From Plasmodiophora brassicae (Eukaryota; Endomyxa: Phytomyxea; Phytomyxea; Plasmodiophorida), in NCBI GenBank assembly GCA_036867785.1, contig CP145411.1:1612001-1676000 (forward strand): DNA of 64,000 nucleotides, given 5' to 3'. This document shows positions 41,624-52,836 of the stretch, piece by piece (position 1 is the stretch's first letter; each line of letters begins with the position of its first letter). The position numbers and the translations under genes are program-made. The notes below the pieces were generated by a model that was not told the origin of the DNA, searched no databases, and was given only the letters and a program-made list of their open reading frames with translations.

Positions 41624-43357
41624 TTATGGAAGCGAGTTTGGCGATCCAAGCAGGGGTTGTAGGCCGCCGTGGTCGTCCTCGAGGGGGACGTAAGGCGGCG
41701 AGACGGTGGTCTCGCTGCGCGCCATCCGCTCCTGGTACTCGTCGTACCGGTCGTCGCGCTGCATGACAACGACCAAGGCGACCAGGGTGACGGAGGCGCC
41801 GATGAAGACGGATCCGACGCGAATGCCGACCGTGTCGAACATGAACCCGCCGATGATGGGGCCGAAGATCTCACCGAGGCCGTACGACGCCGACAGGACG
41901 CCGGACAGGACGTCGGAGGACCCGTGGCCGAGGCCATCGGTGAGGAACAGCATCAGCGGGAGGACGGGCATCAGCGCCATGGCGAACCCGATGGTCATGA
42001 AGGTGACCGCGGCGACCTGGATCGGGAACTGGACCGGCACGAACGGCGCCGGCGCGAACATGACCCACGAGGCGGCCATCATCAGCAGGCCGGCGGCCAT
42101 CATCGGCCGCGCGTTCGACAGCGTCGAGTACATGCCGACGATCGGCGTCGCGATCGCGTAGACGACGCTGATCAGGACGAAGACGGCGTTGGTGGTCCCC
42201 GGCGATATCCCCTCCCTGGACAGGACGGGCTCCAGCGCCATGTCCAGGAACCCGATGACGCCCATGCCGAAGACGGTCGCGACGAGCACGAACGGCACGT
42301 TCGGCGCCGTGATGATGTGGATCGTGCCGACCTCGCTGGGCCGGCCCCGCTGCGACTGCTTGCGCCGAGGGGCGAACAGCATCAGGGGCAGCATGGCGAC
42401 GAGGCTGCATAGGCCGACGACTGAATTCGGAGGGGGCAGCGTCAGACACGCGATGCAGACCGACGTGGCGCTAGGAGTACCAACAAACGGGGCGCGAAAC
42501 CCGCGCCACCGGAACAGGACGCCGCCCATGATCGGCCCGATGATGTAGCCGGCGGACGCGCAGACCTCGATGACGCCCGACACCTTGGCGACGTGCTTCG
42601 GGAACAGCGTCAGGATCATCGACTGCGACGCGCACCCGTAGGCGGCGCAGCCGAGCCCCTGCACCATCCGGATCGCGATGCAGACCGCCGCGAACGTCTC
42701 GCCGTCGACTAGGTCGACGAGCGCGAACGCGACCGTGGCCAGGCCGGTCAGGACGCCGCCGGCGACCACAACGGGCTTCGGGCCGATCAGCGTCACGACT
42801 GCAACGACAACATGGCGGTTATTCATCGATGGTCGACGTGCCAAGGCGCGCGCGGACGTACGCTTCGCGATGAACGGGCCGGTCATGAACATGATCAGCG
42901 GGAAGATGGACTGGATGGCGCCGACCAGCATCATGGAGATGCCGTGCTCCCGGGCGACCCGCGGGAAGAACGGGCCGATCAGGCTGTTGGGCAGGGCGAG
43001 GACCAGGGCCAGGGCGCAGATGACCGCCAGGTGCGCCCTGCTGCCGTCGCAGACGACGTCGGCGGCGGCCCCGTCGGACGCGTCGTCGTCTATGAAGACG
43101 TCATGCGGGTAGAAATAGTGGGCGGCGGCGCGCCCCGGCGAGGACACCGGCGAGGAGACGACGGCGGCGCGTTCGCTCTGGCAGGAGAACGACGGCGACG
43201 ACGGGAACGACGGGAACGCCGCAAAGTCGTGCGAGGGGCGCCGGCAGCTGTGCGTCTCGCTATCGCCGACGACGGTGCTGCGATCGCTGAACGACCGGGC
43301 GACGGGCGACGGCAACTGGGACAGGAAGTCCCGGTTCCATTTCGACACCGACGACAT
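41624..43357 (-). CDS. MFS transporter, SLC18-like, tandem copy A
   Basis: Starts MSSVSKWNRDFLSQLP with a roughly 110-residue Ser-rich cytosolic leader, then 12 membrane segments: ICALALVLALPNSLIGPFFP, then the TM2-3 region interrupted by a 56-57 nt intron before TLIGPKPVVVAGGVLTGLA, RMVQGLGCAAYGCASQSM, GYIIGPIMGGVLF, VATVFGMGVIGFLDMALEPV and GLGHGSSDVLSGVLSASYGL. The C-terminus is DDHGGLQPLLGSPNSLP, with a dileucine-like LQPLL that may be a sorting signal. A second intron lies near 42400-42480. It is highly similar to copy B and more distant from the transporter at 22.9 kb. The substrate is unknown. Confidence 0.8.
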   Translation of the reverse strand: MSSVSKWNRDFLSQLPSPVARSFSDRSTVVGDSETHSCRRPSHDFAAFPSFPSSPSFSCQSERAAVVSSPVSSPGRAAAHYFYPHDVFIDDDASDGAAADVVCDGSRAHLAVICALALVLALPNSLIGPFFPRVAREHGISMMLVGAIQSIFPLIMFMTGPFIAKRTSARALARRPSMNNRHVVVAVVTLIGPKPVVVAGGVLTGLATVAFALVDLVDGETFAAVCIAIRMVQGLGCAAYGCASQSMILTLFPKHVAKVSGVIEVCASAGYIIGPIMGGVLFRWRGFRAPFVGTPSATSVCIACLTLPPPNSVVGLCSLVAMLPLMLFAPRRKQSQRGRPSEVGTIHIITAPNVPFVLVATVFGMGVIGFLDMALEPVLSREGISPGTTNAVFVLISVVYAIATPIVGMYSTLSNARPMMAAGLLMMAASWVMFAPAPFVPVQFPIQVAAVTFMTIGFAMALMPVLPLMLFLTDGLGHGSSDVLSGVLSASYGLGEIFGPIIGGFMFDTVGIRVGSVFIGASVTLVALVVVMQRDDRYDEYQERMARSETTVSPPYVPLEDDHGGLQPLLGSPNSLP

Positions 43358-43437
43358 GACGGGTGGGGCGCGTGCCCCACTTCTGCCCCCCACTCGTCGC
43401 AGATATTCGCTGTCGTCCGGCGCGAACGCATCCTTTA

Positions 43438-45178
43438 TCATGCGGTGCACGTCGAGGCCAGGTCTATGGTCAGCGATGCGACGCGCTTTATCTTGACGTC
43501 GTCGCCGACGTCCGCTTGCCTGGGCGACGGGTGCCGCGCCATCTGGTCCTGGAACTCCACGTATCGAGCGTCGCGCTGCAGGACGATGACCAGGGCGACC
43601 AGGGTGACGGAGGCGGCGATGCAGACGGCCCCGAGCCGGATGCCGACCGTGTCGAAGAGGAACCCGCCGACGATGGGGAAGACGATCTCGCCCAGGCCGT
43701 ACGCGGCCGACAGCACGCCCGACAGGACGTCGGAGGACCCGTGGCCCAGGTCCTCGGTCAGGAACAGCAGTAGCGGCAGGACGGGCATCGACGCCATGGA
43801 GAACCCGACGATCATGCTGGCGACGCCGGTGACCTGCGCCGGGAACGCAACGGGGATGAGCGGCGCCGGGGCGAACACGACCCAGGACAGCGCCATCAGC
43901 AGCAACCCGGCCGAGATCATCATCCGGGCGTTCGCCAGCGTCGAGCACAGGCCCACGATCGGGGTCGCGAGCGTATAGCTGAACCAACCGGGGGTTAGGC
44001 ATGCGCTGAACAGATGGCAGCAGGTCACGTGCGGCGTACACGATGCTGACCAGGGCGAAGACCGCGTTCGTCGTGCCCTGGGACATGCCTTCCGAGGACA
44101 GGACCGGCTCCAGGGCCATGTCCAGGAACGCGATGATGCCCATGCCGAAGACGGTCGCCACGATGACGAACGGGACGTTCGGCGCCGAGACGATATGCAG
44201 CATGCTGACCTCGCTGGGTCGTCCGCGTTGCGACTGGCTTCGTCGTGGAGCGAACAGCGCGAACGGCAACAGGACGACCAGGCTACAGGCGCCAACCGCT
44301 GCGGCAACCCTGAATCAGCAACGCCTGGATCGGAACCCGGCGAACGCGAGGCGTACCGATGAACGGTGCGTGGAAGCCTTTCCATAGGAACAGGACGCCG
44401 CCGACGATCGGCCCGATGATGTACCCGGCGGTGGCGCAGACCTCGATGACGCCCGACACCTTGGCGACGCGCTTCGGGAACAACGAGATCACCATGGACT
44501 GCGACGCGCACATGTAGGCGGCGCAGCCGAGGCCCTGCACCATGCGAATCGCAGTGCTGACACAGGCGAACACGTCGTCGTCGAACAGGTCGACCAGGGC
44601 GAACGCCATCGTCCCGACCCCGGTCAGCACGCCGCCGGCGATCACAACGGGCTTCGGGCCGACCAGCGTGATCACTGCATGGATAACGCTAATTGAGGAC
44701 GGGTGACGTCGCGACGTGGTCACGACGTACGTTTGCCGATTGGCGCGCCGGTTACGACCATGATGAACGGGAAGACGGACTGGATGATGCCGATCATCGT
44801 CATGTCGATGCCGTGTTCCCGAGCGACACGCGGGAAAAACGGGCCGATCAGGCTGTTGGGCAGGGCGAGGACCAGGGCCAGGGCGCAGATGACCGCCAGG
44901 TGCACCTTGGTGCCATCGTCCGCGTCGCGATCCGCGACCCGGTCGTCGTCGGCGAAGACGTCGTCGAGGTTGAAGAACTGGAAGTGCCCGTGCGGCGATA
45001 TCATCCCGCTGCGGAACGAGAACGCCGACGGGGACGTCGCGGCCAGCGACGGGAACGCGACAAAGTCATTCGACGGGCGGCGACTGCTCCGGTCGTCCAC
45101 GCGGCCGCGCGTCGCCGGGGACACCGTCTGCGAGAACGACGACGACTCCCGGTTCCGTTTCGACACCGACGACACCAT
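43438..45178 (-). CDS. MFS transporter, SLC18-like, tandem copy B
   Basis: Same architecture as copy A, 80 bp upstream of it: MVSSVSKRNRESSSFSQ leader, ICALALVLALPNSLIGPFFP, VTLVGPKP-type motif ITLVGPKPVVIAGGVLTGVG, RMVQGLGCAAYMCASQSM, GYIIGPIVGGVLFLWKGF, VFGMGIIAFLDMALEPVLSS and DLGHGSSDVLSGVLSAAYGL. The second-half segment from 44280 to 43980 and the last segment are in different frames, separated by short introns. A long frame that joins parts of B with A (41624-44269) is a by-product of the tandem duplication. Confidence 0.8.
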
Positions 45179-45402
45179 CCTGCTGTCGCGGTATGTAGCG
45201 GTGGCGCATGCCTCCGCTGACGAACGCGCACGGGGTCACGTGCGCAGATATTCCCGGGGGCCTGTTTCGCCCTGTGTTCCCGAAACTGCTCACCGAGACC
45301 AAAATAGGTGGCGCCGTTCGGGCAGTGGGGGCGACGAACGCGATGCGCCACGGGATCCCATTTTTATTGGAACACAATACACAGCGCACGACGACGGGGG
45401 GA

Positions 45403-47551
45403 TCACTTGGCGGCCCTCTGCTTCAGGCGCTGCAGCGACCGACGTGCCATGCAGACGGAGACGGCGGCGGCGCCGATGACGAGCACGGACAGGCAGACGA
45501 TGACGGCGGAGGGCCCGGGGCCGGTGCGCACCGGCTGCGCAGGCGGATGGACGCGCGGCAGGGCCGCCGGCGTCGGGTGCGGGATGCGTTTGGCGGCCAG
45601 GGCGGCCAGCGCCGCGGTTAGCGCCATGCTGGTCCCGATAACGCCAATGTGGACACGTCGGGAATGAAACGGGGAGCGGGGTCGACCACGTGGCTTATTG
45701 CGACCACCTGGGTTCATTGCAGAGGCGTATGCTGCCACGAGCAGCAGAGGGACACCTAATGCCATCACCGATGGCGCCCACGGTCGAGGCTCAGGTGACG
45801 TAGGTGACTGTCCTGTCTGTACAGGTGGTGATGGCGGTGGTGGTGGTGGTGGAGGTGGCTCGGTTGTATCCTGGACCGGCTCCGATGATGACGAACTCGT
45901 GTCCGAGATTGGCGTCATGGGAGCAAGCGGATCTGGCACGACCGCATCTTCCCGGTCGCTACTCGCGTCATCGACAGCGCCAGAGTCTTCGTCCGACCGT
46001 GCCAAATCGGCCAAGCGCATCTGGTCCGTCATTATATGCAGGGCTTCCCGGACGAGGCCGGCTGAGGAATTGTCGGGCGACGACAAATTGGACGTCTGCA
46101 GGGACACGACGTCAAGGAGAGCGGCCATAACCTCGGGCTCGGACAGCTGAGCGGCCACGTCGCTCTCAGCGATGGAACCCGCTTCTTGCGCCCCAATGAC
46201 GTCCAGGAACTTTTCGACGATCGTCTGCTGGATTTCCGTGCCTTCAAAGTCGCTCGACTTCACCCGCATCGATGTTCGGACTTTCAACCCTGGATAGTGG
46301 TTGAACGCGAACGACACTGACATCGACGTTAACGAGGTCGAACAAGGGGATGGCTGTGACAGCGGGTTATCGCTCCTGAGAAGCAGGGCGCAGTCAGGGG
46401 CTTCAGTTGAACTAACAGGCAATCCGGTTTGTACCTGCGTTTCCAGGTGAACCCCGGTACGGAAGTGACGTCCGTCAGGTTAACCATCATCGTGATGGTT
46501 ACTGGCACAACGGTCACGACTTTCTTACCGAGGACCGGAACCATCCTAAACACGCTCAGAAAAGAAACACCCGCGGGTGTCGGCATGATTCCACTCACTG
46601 GATCAACCTGGCGGGAACGTCCTGGATCAAGACGGAACCAAAGCTCATCGGCAGGGAGAACATGGGTTCATTGCCGGGCTTGATGTAGAACTGAACTCAC
46701 GACGTTAGTATTGCGAGTTTGGAGCATCAGACGGCCTCCCTCACCAGATCAAAGCAAGATTTCCTGAGCGCCTTTTCGGAGAGACTTTCGAGAAGTTCGA
46801 TGAATGGGATACAGTATGTTGACGTCTCGAGCTGACGAACGAGATTGCCTTCGGTGACGACACGCACGCCCAGGACGGTGTTGGCATCCCAGCTAGCGTT
46901 TGGCTTGTCCTCTTTCCTAGAAATCGTATACGTAAACTCGGTAAAGTCAGGGATTCGCGGCTTGAATGCCAGACTGCAAGCACACGTTCAGAGGTTGTCC
47001 TACAACGGTGCAAGTCGCACGTATATACATGATGTCGTTGAAGGGATCACCCTGTGCGAAAGGCAACGTTCGCAACGATTTCCCCATTACCTTGATGGAT
47101 GCCATTGGTGCACGCCCTCGTACGACCTGATCGTACCATCCTGTACCTTTGAGCATCCACGTGTCCACAGGGGTCTCCAGGTCCACACCCGTTATTCTGA
47201 CCATAGCGTTAATCAAGAATGAGAGGGCGGCACAGTGGACGGAGACATACGTCATATGGCGAACTTTCGGCATGTCCCCGAGTGCTCTCTCGATACGCGG
47301 AGCAGCGTCCCAGCCCTCGTATACGATTCTGCTCATTATTTAAGCATGGCGGTGCAGTCCTCTACACAGCAGGCATACAGTGTGTGCACTCGACTCCGGG
47401 CGTCGCCCGTTGTCAACCAGTTCGAGGCGTTGTCCGGTCTGCCGCCCACGACGTTCAGTTCCTGGACGGCATCGAAGTCCGGCACCTCGAGCGTGGCGCC
47501 AGCAATGGCTGCCAGCGACGCCGCCAGCAGCATCAGCGTGCCGCCCGCCAT
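45403..47551 (-). CDS. unknown multi-exon membrane protein with secreted N-terminal part
   Basis: Start MAGGTLMLLAASLAAIAGA is a clear signal peptide (47551). A 50 nt intron (GTATGC to GCAG) joins VHTL to IVYEGWDAAPRIERALGDMP. Later exons read YIRATCTVVGQPLNVCLQSG and on to 46500, then KVRTSMRVKSSDFEGTEIQQ, a long Asp/Glu/Ser stretch and a run of nine Pro. The C-terminal 140 residues have three hydrophobic segments (SVMALGVPLLLVAAYASAM, HIGVIGTSMALTAALAALAA, AVIVCLSVLVIGAAAVSVC) and a basic tail. No family is recognised. Exon borders between 46300 and 46950 are uncertain. Confidence 0.5.
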
Positions 47552-47987
47552 TTGGTCAATATGGCGGTGACGCTGTGTGCGTGCGCCAAACGGCAGCTCC
47601 GCCTGTCCTCCCCGAGTCACGGCGGCGACTGCGTGACGGCGCAACTCCAATTTAGGGTCACGTGCGGCGCTGCAGTCGGGCTAAATTGGGACCTGGGAAC
47701 GACAGCGGCCTGTCCACCGCGACAGGCACAATCTCGAACACACCACTATTGCACTACCGGTCCCTGTTCGAGATTCGTCTCTTGGGAAGTCAACGCCTGC
47801 ATGTGATACTGTACCGCGCGCATGAAACAGGTACACCCGGGAGACTGTAGCTGACATGTCAGACGTGTCAAGCGCCCGGGTCTTCATGAGAACAGCAGGT
47901 GCCTCTAAAATCGATCATCAAACAACCAGCGAAGTCGATCAGCAAACAACTTGCGAACCTGCAGGCAGCAACGGGCGGCCAGGTCGC

Positions 47988-48012
47988 GGGAATGTTCCCC
48001 GGAACGTTCCCG
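47988..48012 (+). promoter_or_regulatory. heat-shock element upstream of FKBP gene
   Basis: GGGAATGTTCC followed by CCGGAACGTTCCC contains two perfect nGAAnnTTCn dyads, separated by four rather than two bases. The element ends about 90 bp before the FKBP start codon. Heat-shock factor sites are expected at Hsp90 co-chaperone genes; activity is inferred. Confidence 0.5.
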
Positions 48013-48100
48013 GACTGGTGGGTCGAAATCTGCCCTCGGACTGCGCGGCACTCTGCATTTTGCTTCACGTCCAAGGCGTGCACCGAACGCTTTCATACCG

Positions 48101-49664
48101 ATGGCCGAGGTTGACATTTCTGGCGATGGCGGCATTAAGAAGATCGTGTTGAAGGAGGGCGAAGGCACTGAATCGCCTCCACCGAACAGCAAGGTTACCG
48201 GTATGGTTGATGGCTGCCGACCGTACGGGAGTGCCATGACGATAGTGACCTTGGCGTGCAGTGCACTATGTTGGGACGTTGCTCGACGGAACCAAGTTCG
48301 ACTCCAGTCGTGATCGGGCGGACCCATTCGAGTTCACGATCGGCAAGGGCTCCGTTATCAAAGCATGGGATCAAGGTGTCATACGTCGTCGTATTCGTCA
48401 GCTGTGCAGCGCGTAACCCGAATCGCAGGTGTCGCAACCATGAAGCGGGGTGAGGTTTGCAAGCTTATATGCGCTCCCGAATACGCGTATGGCGAGGCCG
48501 GCTCCCCGCCGAAGATCCCGGCGAACGCAACGCTTCAGTTCGAGGTCGGTTCGAGCCATGGTTGAAAATCTGGCATTGCGCTAACGAACGCTGCTGCAGA
48601 TTGAGTTGATTGACTGGACCGACAAAGTAAACGTCACTAGCGATGGCGGCGTCATGAAGAAAGTGACGACAGCGGCGCCCGCGTCTGAGCTGAGCCAGCC
48701 CAACGACTATGCCACGTGTGTCGTGTCGTTCGCGCTCAGGTGCAACGGTAGCGTCGTCGATGAGAGGAAGGAGGCGACCGTTCAGTTGTGCCTGGATTCG
48801 TCTGTTTGCGATGGACTGGAGCAAGTAATCAAATCAATGAAGGCTGGCGAGGCCTGTGAAGCCCAGATCAAACCGTCATACGGCTACGGTAGGTTGCTTG
48901 TCGCTGGGGATGCCTACGATTGTGCTCACGCTCTCACACAGGAGCAACTGGGAACACGAAACTTGGCGTCCCCTCCAACGCAACGCTTGAGGCTACGGTC
49001 CAACTGCATTCGTTCGAGAAGGGACCCGACAAGTGGGCCATGACGAAGGAGCAGAAGGTCGAGTACGCCGAAAAGCGCAAGCAGACGGGCAACGAGATCT
49101 TCAAGCTGGGGCTCTGGCCACAGGCGTTGAAGGCGTACAAAGGTGCGCATGACCACCTGCAATACGAAAAGGTACTGCCGTATCTCAAGCTCTGTCAACC
49201 ATTTGGCTGAGCCACGCCCGATGCAGGATCTTGATGCCGCTGGGAAAGAGCTTATGGTGTCGATTCACAGCAACTTGGCGGCGACGAACATCAAGCTTGG
49301 CGAGTTCACTGCCGCGAAGAAGAACTGCGATGATGCGCTGACGATCGACCCGAAGAACGTCAAGGCGTTGTTCCGACGCGCGCAGGCGCAGATGGCCGGC
49401 GGTAACGCCGAGGAAGCCATTGTCGATCTCAAGAGCGCCCTGCAGGTCGACTCTCGAAACGCGGCGGTCAGTCAACTGCTTGCAAAAGCGAAAGCCGTTG
49501 TCAAGGCCCATCAAGTTAAGGAGCGGAACACGTTTGGTGGCATCTTCGAGAAGCTGTCCAAACTCGAGGACAAGAACAAGTCTGCGCCCACAGTCGAAGG
49601 CGGCGAGGAGCGGCCGGAGACTGACACTGTGATGACGGACGCCCCGGCGACCACCGAGGCGTAA
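48101..49664 (+). CDS. large FKBP immunophilin with TPR domain (FKBP52/ROF1 type)
   Basis: Hsp90 co-chaperone with peptidyl-prolyl isomerase activity. Start [20 protein letters not shown]. After a first intron the active FK506-binding domain reads [33 protein letters not shown] and [20 protein letters not shown] second, degenerate FKBP domain spans about 48600-49010 (VEL-type core replaced, IKPSYGYG kept). Then a linker helix ([20 protein letters not shown]) leads into three TPRs ([40 protein letters not shown]), which should bind the Hsp90 MEEVD tail. The acidic tail ends DAPATTEA. Introns are about 50-70 nt. An HSE lies in its promoter. Confidence 0.92.
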
Positions 49665-49730
49665 CGGCATTCCGATGAACGGTGGAGCTACATAATACAA
49701 CAGTCAGAACGTTAGCGAATATATAACACG

Positions 49731-50658
49731 TTAGGCATCCGGGTGGATCTTGAGCAGCTTGAAGACAGCTGTGTGGAACAGGGGACGTCAGATGGATGCC
49801 AGGACGCAAGTTGCTCATCGACATACCGCTTCGGCACATGGGGCACTTCGCCGTCTGGACCCTGAGGATCTCGGCGCACTGGGAGCAGACGATGCAGTGC
49901 TTGCATGGCAGCAGGGCGGTATTGCTCGCCGCCGACATGCACACAACGCATTCGCCTTGCTCGAGGCCGAATATCTCTTCAACGTCGAACCGTCGGCCGC
50001 CCACGTCCACGCTCTGCTTGACGACCTTGACGGCGTACGTCGGCGCTGGGCCCGTCTGCACAAACGTTGCATACGTTGTCTGCGAGTCGACCACTTTGCC
50101 ATGGCCCTCCCTCGCCGTCCACGTCGACCTCGACATCCGGATGATTAGCGGGTACTTGGACGAGTACGGGACGTGAACGAGGGACGTTGCGGGATAGGCG
50201 TTGAGGTCGAACTCAACGGGCGACGTGAACGCCTGGTCCAGCCCAGGCTCACAGTGGGCAACGTAAGGCGCGCTGCCGTCTAGGTTACTCAGTGTGCCGC
50301 CTTCGTCACTGGCCACGAAGTGGATCGTGATCTTGCAGGGCACCACGGCATCGAACGTAAACGTCACGCGGACGGACGACTGCGACAATTCGCCGGCCGC
50401 CGTCAGCGCGATCGACTTCTTGTGGATGTTCATATCGTTCTTGACGCGCGTCGTCTCCATGTCGATGGGCGGCGGCGGTATGCCATCGTGGTCCATGCGC
50501 GGCATCTGGAACGGCAGCAGGGCGAGGTCGGGGCGAAGGCCGCGCCCGATCAGGTCCCGGATCTGCTCCGACGACAGCGCCGGCTGCGGCGCCGCCTGGT
50601 ACTCGGCGTCATCGTCCAGGCGAGCGGCGCCCTGCTGCGCCGACCCGGCCGCACCCAT
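49731..50658 (-). CDS. MGRN1/LOG2-type RING E3 ubiquitin ligase
   Basis: MGAAGSAQQ at the N-terminus fits N-myristoylation, as in MGRN1 and plant LOG2. The family's beta-rich DAR2-like domain covers residues 75-235 (VRVTFTFDAVVPCKITIHFV, YPLIIRMSR, TYAVKVVKQSVDVGGR). The RING follows: CVVCMSAASNTALLPCKHC, CSQCAEILR, CPMCR (C3HC4). A 59 nt intron is removed after CRS, giving the short end AVFKLLKIHPDA and a TAA at 49731. This intron explains why the frame otherwise runs into the FKBP gene. Convergent with FKBP, 66 bp apart. Confidence 0.87.
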
Positions 50659-50955
50659 CGCGACGCACGTCGCGCGCCCGACGCCAAATCGACCCCGACG
50701 TGATCCTCAAAACGCCCGACAGAAAATGGCGGCAGCTGCGCCCTGCCCGCCCAGCCCTGCACGTCTAATGCACAGGTGCGTTCGGTAGAGTGCGCCCCCC
50801 TCCCGCCCACCTCTCGTCGCCGTGTACCGGGGGTCGATCGCTCCCCAGCACTGCTTGCACTACCTAGGTCACACTGTACAGATTGCGGTGAGATTGGTGC
50901 AGGCGGCGGCGTGCTTCGGCGATCTGTATATGGGTGGAGGGCGGGCCGGCAGGTG
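50659..50955. other. intergenic stretch, nothing supported
   Basis: About 300 bases between the RING ligase start and the MPC1 stop, holding the RING ligase promoter. No RNA gene or repeat is seen. Confidence 0.5.
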
Positions 50956-51607
50956 TCACGTGGCTGAGGCAGGTTTCGGCTGTTCGGTCCACCATGCGAT
51001 CTTGCGGGCGAGATGGTAGAGCTGAACGGTTTCGTTCGACGCGTGGCAGGCTGGCGGCGTGGCTGGTGAGACGACTGTGGAGGCATACGCAGAGCGTGTG
51101 GCAAGCGCCCTTACCGAGCAGGAGGTAGTTCCTGGGCTGGACCATCCAAGCGAACCTGGCGCGTCGACGAGGACAGGTCACAAAGCGTTCCCAAAGATAC
51201 GGATGGCATACCGCATAAACAGCAGACTGTAGACGCACAACGCTGTGGACCGTTAGAAGCAAGCACATGCCAGTGCAGGGTGCCGGATATGTACCCGAAG
51301 TCATTGGCCCGGAAACCTGTGCCGCAGGCCTCTTCCAATCAGCGAGCCCCTTCGGAGGCGCGATCAGTCATCGCGATTCGCACCAGACATCCCCCACCAA
51401 CCGCCACGACGAAGCCCCAGTTGGCGACCGGCCCCCAGAAATGCCTGCGCACATATGCTTGACACTAGGTACCCGCGCACGACAAACCCAACCCATAATC
51501 ACCGACGTCGTCTTTATCCCGGCCGGGTGGTTCCACGCTGCCTTCAACCGCTGGCCCAGCGCCGCCATGTCTGCCACGTCAACCTTCCGAGCAACAAGTA
51601 CCTCCAT
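50956..51607 (-). CDS. MPC1: mitochondrial pyruvate carrier subunit (MPC1-like)
   Basis: Inner-membrane pyruvate import. Five or six tiny exons, joined over introns of about 45-55 nt, give a protein of about 125 residues: LKAAWNHPAGIKT, HFWGPVANWGFVVA, GLADWKRPAAQVSGPMTS, ALCVYSLLFMRYA, FAWMVQPRNYLLL, ACHASNETVQLYHLARKIAW. The HFWGPVANWG, RYA and VQPRNYLLLACHASNE blocks are MPC1 signatures. The WNHPAG start is more like MPC2. Start taken as MEVLVARKVDVADM (51607); the frame is open to 51676. No single frame longer than about 100 codons covers it, so it is easily missed. Confidence 0.8.
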
Positions 51608-51870
51608 CCCAAAAAATCGCGACGCCGCCAAGCCAGCCAGGCCCAGGCCCCGCTGGAACGCGCGTTTTGCACACACTTATGACTTTGTTCGTGCGTTTTG
51701 CACACACACTCTCTGATGACATTGTGTTCCCCCTATGGGCTATGGGGGATGGCGTCCCCGCCCCCCAGCCGTGCGACTGTAGGGAGCTGCCCATGGCCCT
51801 GTGACGTGTCCGGGGTGAACGACGACGAGGTCATTCTGGCGGTTCCTTTTTGGACGTGGTCGCCCGTGAG

Positions 51871-52612
51871 ATGGACCACGCCTCGCCGGCCATCCTGCTG
51901 GCCGTTGCCGGCGTCATCCTGCTCATGCTATGCTGCATCTGCTGTCTGAAACGGTCCCGGAGCTGGTCGATGGGTAAGGCGGTTTTGGATACCGTGGTTG
52001 TCGGTCCCTGGGCTGACGATTGGCAAGCGGCCGATGGCGACGACGACGGCGTGCGACAGCACCTGCTGCTCGAGGACGGCATCGAACAGCCAGAGGCAAT
52101 CTCGGACGAACCGCCGAGTCAGGACCCACGTCCGCAGAGGTCACGACATCCGCTGGCCGCTCAGTTCTCGGCCATGGCCGCCGCCACCCAATCGGAAGGC
52201 GGTGATGCTCCCATCCCGATCGCCAACCGTGACTTTCAACACGCTGTTATGTCGAGGTTAGCCCACGTGAGCTGAGACGCAAACCATCAGGTGCCTGATC
52301 CCACTGCTGCTCAGCGAGAATTACGTGTGGCCGTCTCGGGGAGGGCCATCGGCCCCGATCAACGTGGATTGGGGCCCCACTGGCCCGCTTTCTCAGCCAG
52401 CGGACCCAGCCGCAGACGGAACGCATCCGGACACCGTCCCAGCGGACGCATCGACGGGAGCGCCGGCTCCGACCAACGCCGACCACCAGCAGGCGTCGCA
52501 ACCGGCGGACCCGGCCGCCGACGACCAGGCGGCCGACGCGCCGTCCGCCGCCCCCACTGGAAAATCGTCCAAGAAGCAGAAAAGGAAGTTCAAGGTCAAC
52601 GTGCAACAATAA
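51871..52612 (+). CDS. single-pass membrane protein, unknown
   Basis: MDHASPAILLAVAGVILLML then CCICCLKRSRS gives one membrane segment with a Cys-rich inner edge, likely palmitoylated, and a basic stop-transfer. The cytosolic tail is acidic (DDGVRQHLLLEDGIEQPE, with a LLLED motif like an endosomal sorting signal). A 61 nt intron near 52254-52314 joins VMS to SENYVWPSRGGPSAPINV. The rest is Ala/Pro/Asp-rich and ends in the basic KSSKKQKRKFKVNVQQ. No homolog recognised. An upstream coding exon cannot be excluded. Confidence 0.55.
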
Positions 52613-52738
52613 TACCAATATACGTTGCGTCGTAGTCGGGGCTCCGACGCAACCGTCGTTGATACACCGGAGACGGGCGCGCCACGGGTCTGCATTGCCC
52701 AGACGTGGCGGACGCATGTGCCGAGTTGCGTGGCGATT

Positions 52739-52836
52739 GCAGCTCGCACGGGCAGCGATGTGCAGCTCGCACGGGCAGCGATGTGCAGCTCGCAAGGGCA
52801 GCGATGTGCAGCTCGCACGGGCAGCGATGTGCAGCC
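52739..52836. repeat. 23 bp minisatellite, about 4.2 units
   Basis: Unit GCAGCTCGCACGGGCAGCG plus ATGT, at 52739-52761, 52762-52784, 52785-52807 (one C-to-A change) and 52808-52830, followed by a partial unit. The 23 bp period is not a multiple of three, so each unit shifts frame and all frames stay open. The repeat lies 65 bp upstream of the glycosyltransferase start. Confidence 0.9.

Noticed and set aside
41624-44269. 881-codon single minus-strand frame
   Set aside because: It splices together part of one MFS paralog, out-of-frame sequence and the whole second paralog. Motif order shows two separate genes with their own leaders.
52739-52836. Regular repeats suggesting a CRISPR array
   Set aside because: Units are head-to-tail with no spacers and the genome is eukaryotic; it is a minisatellite.
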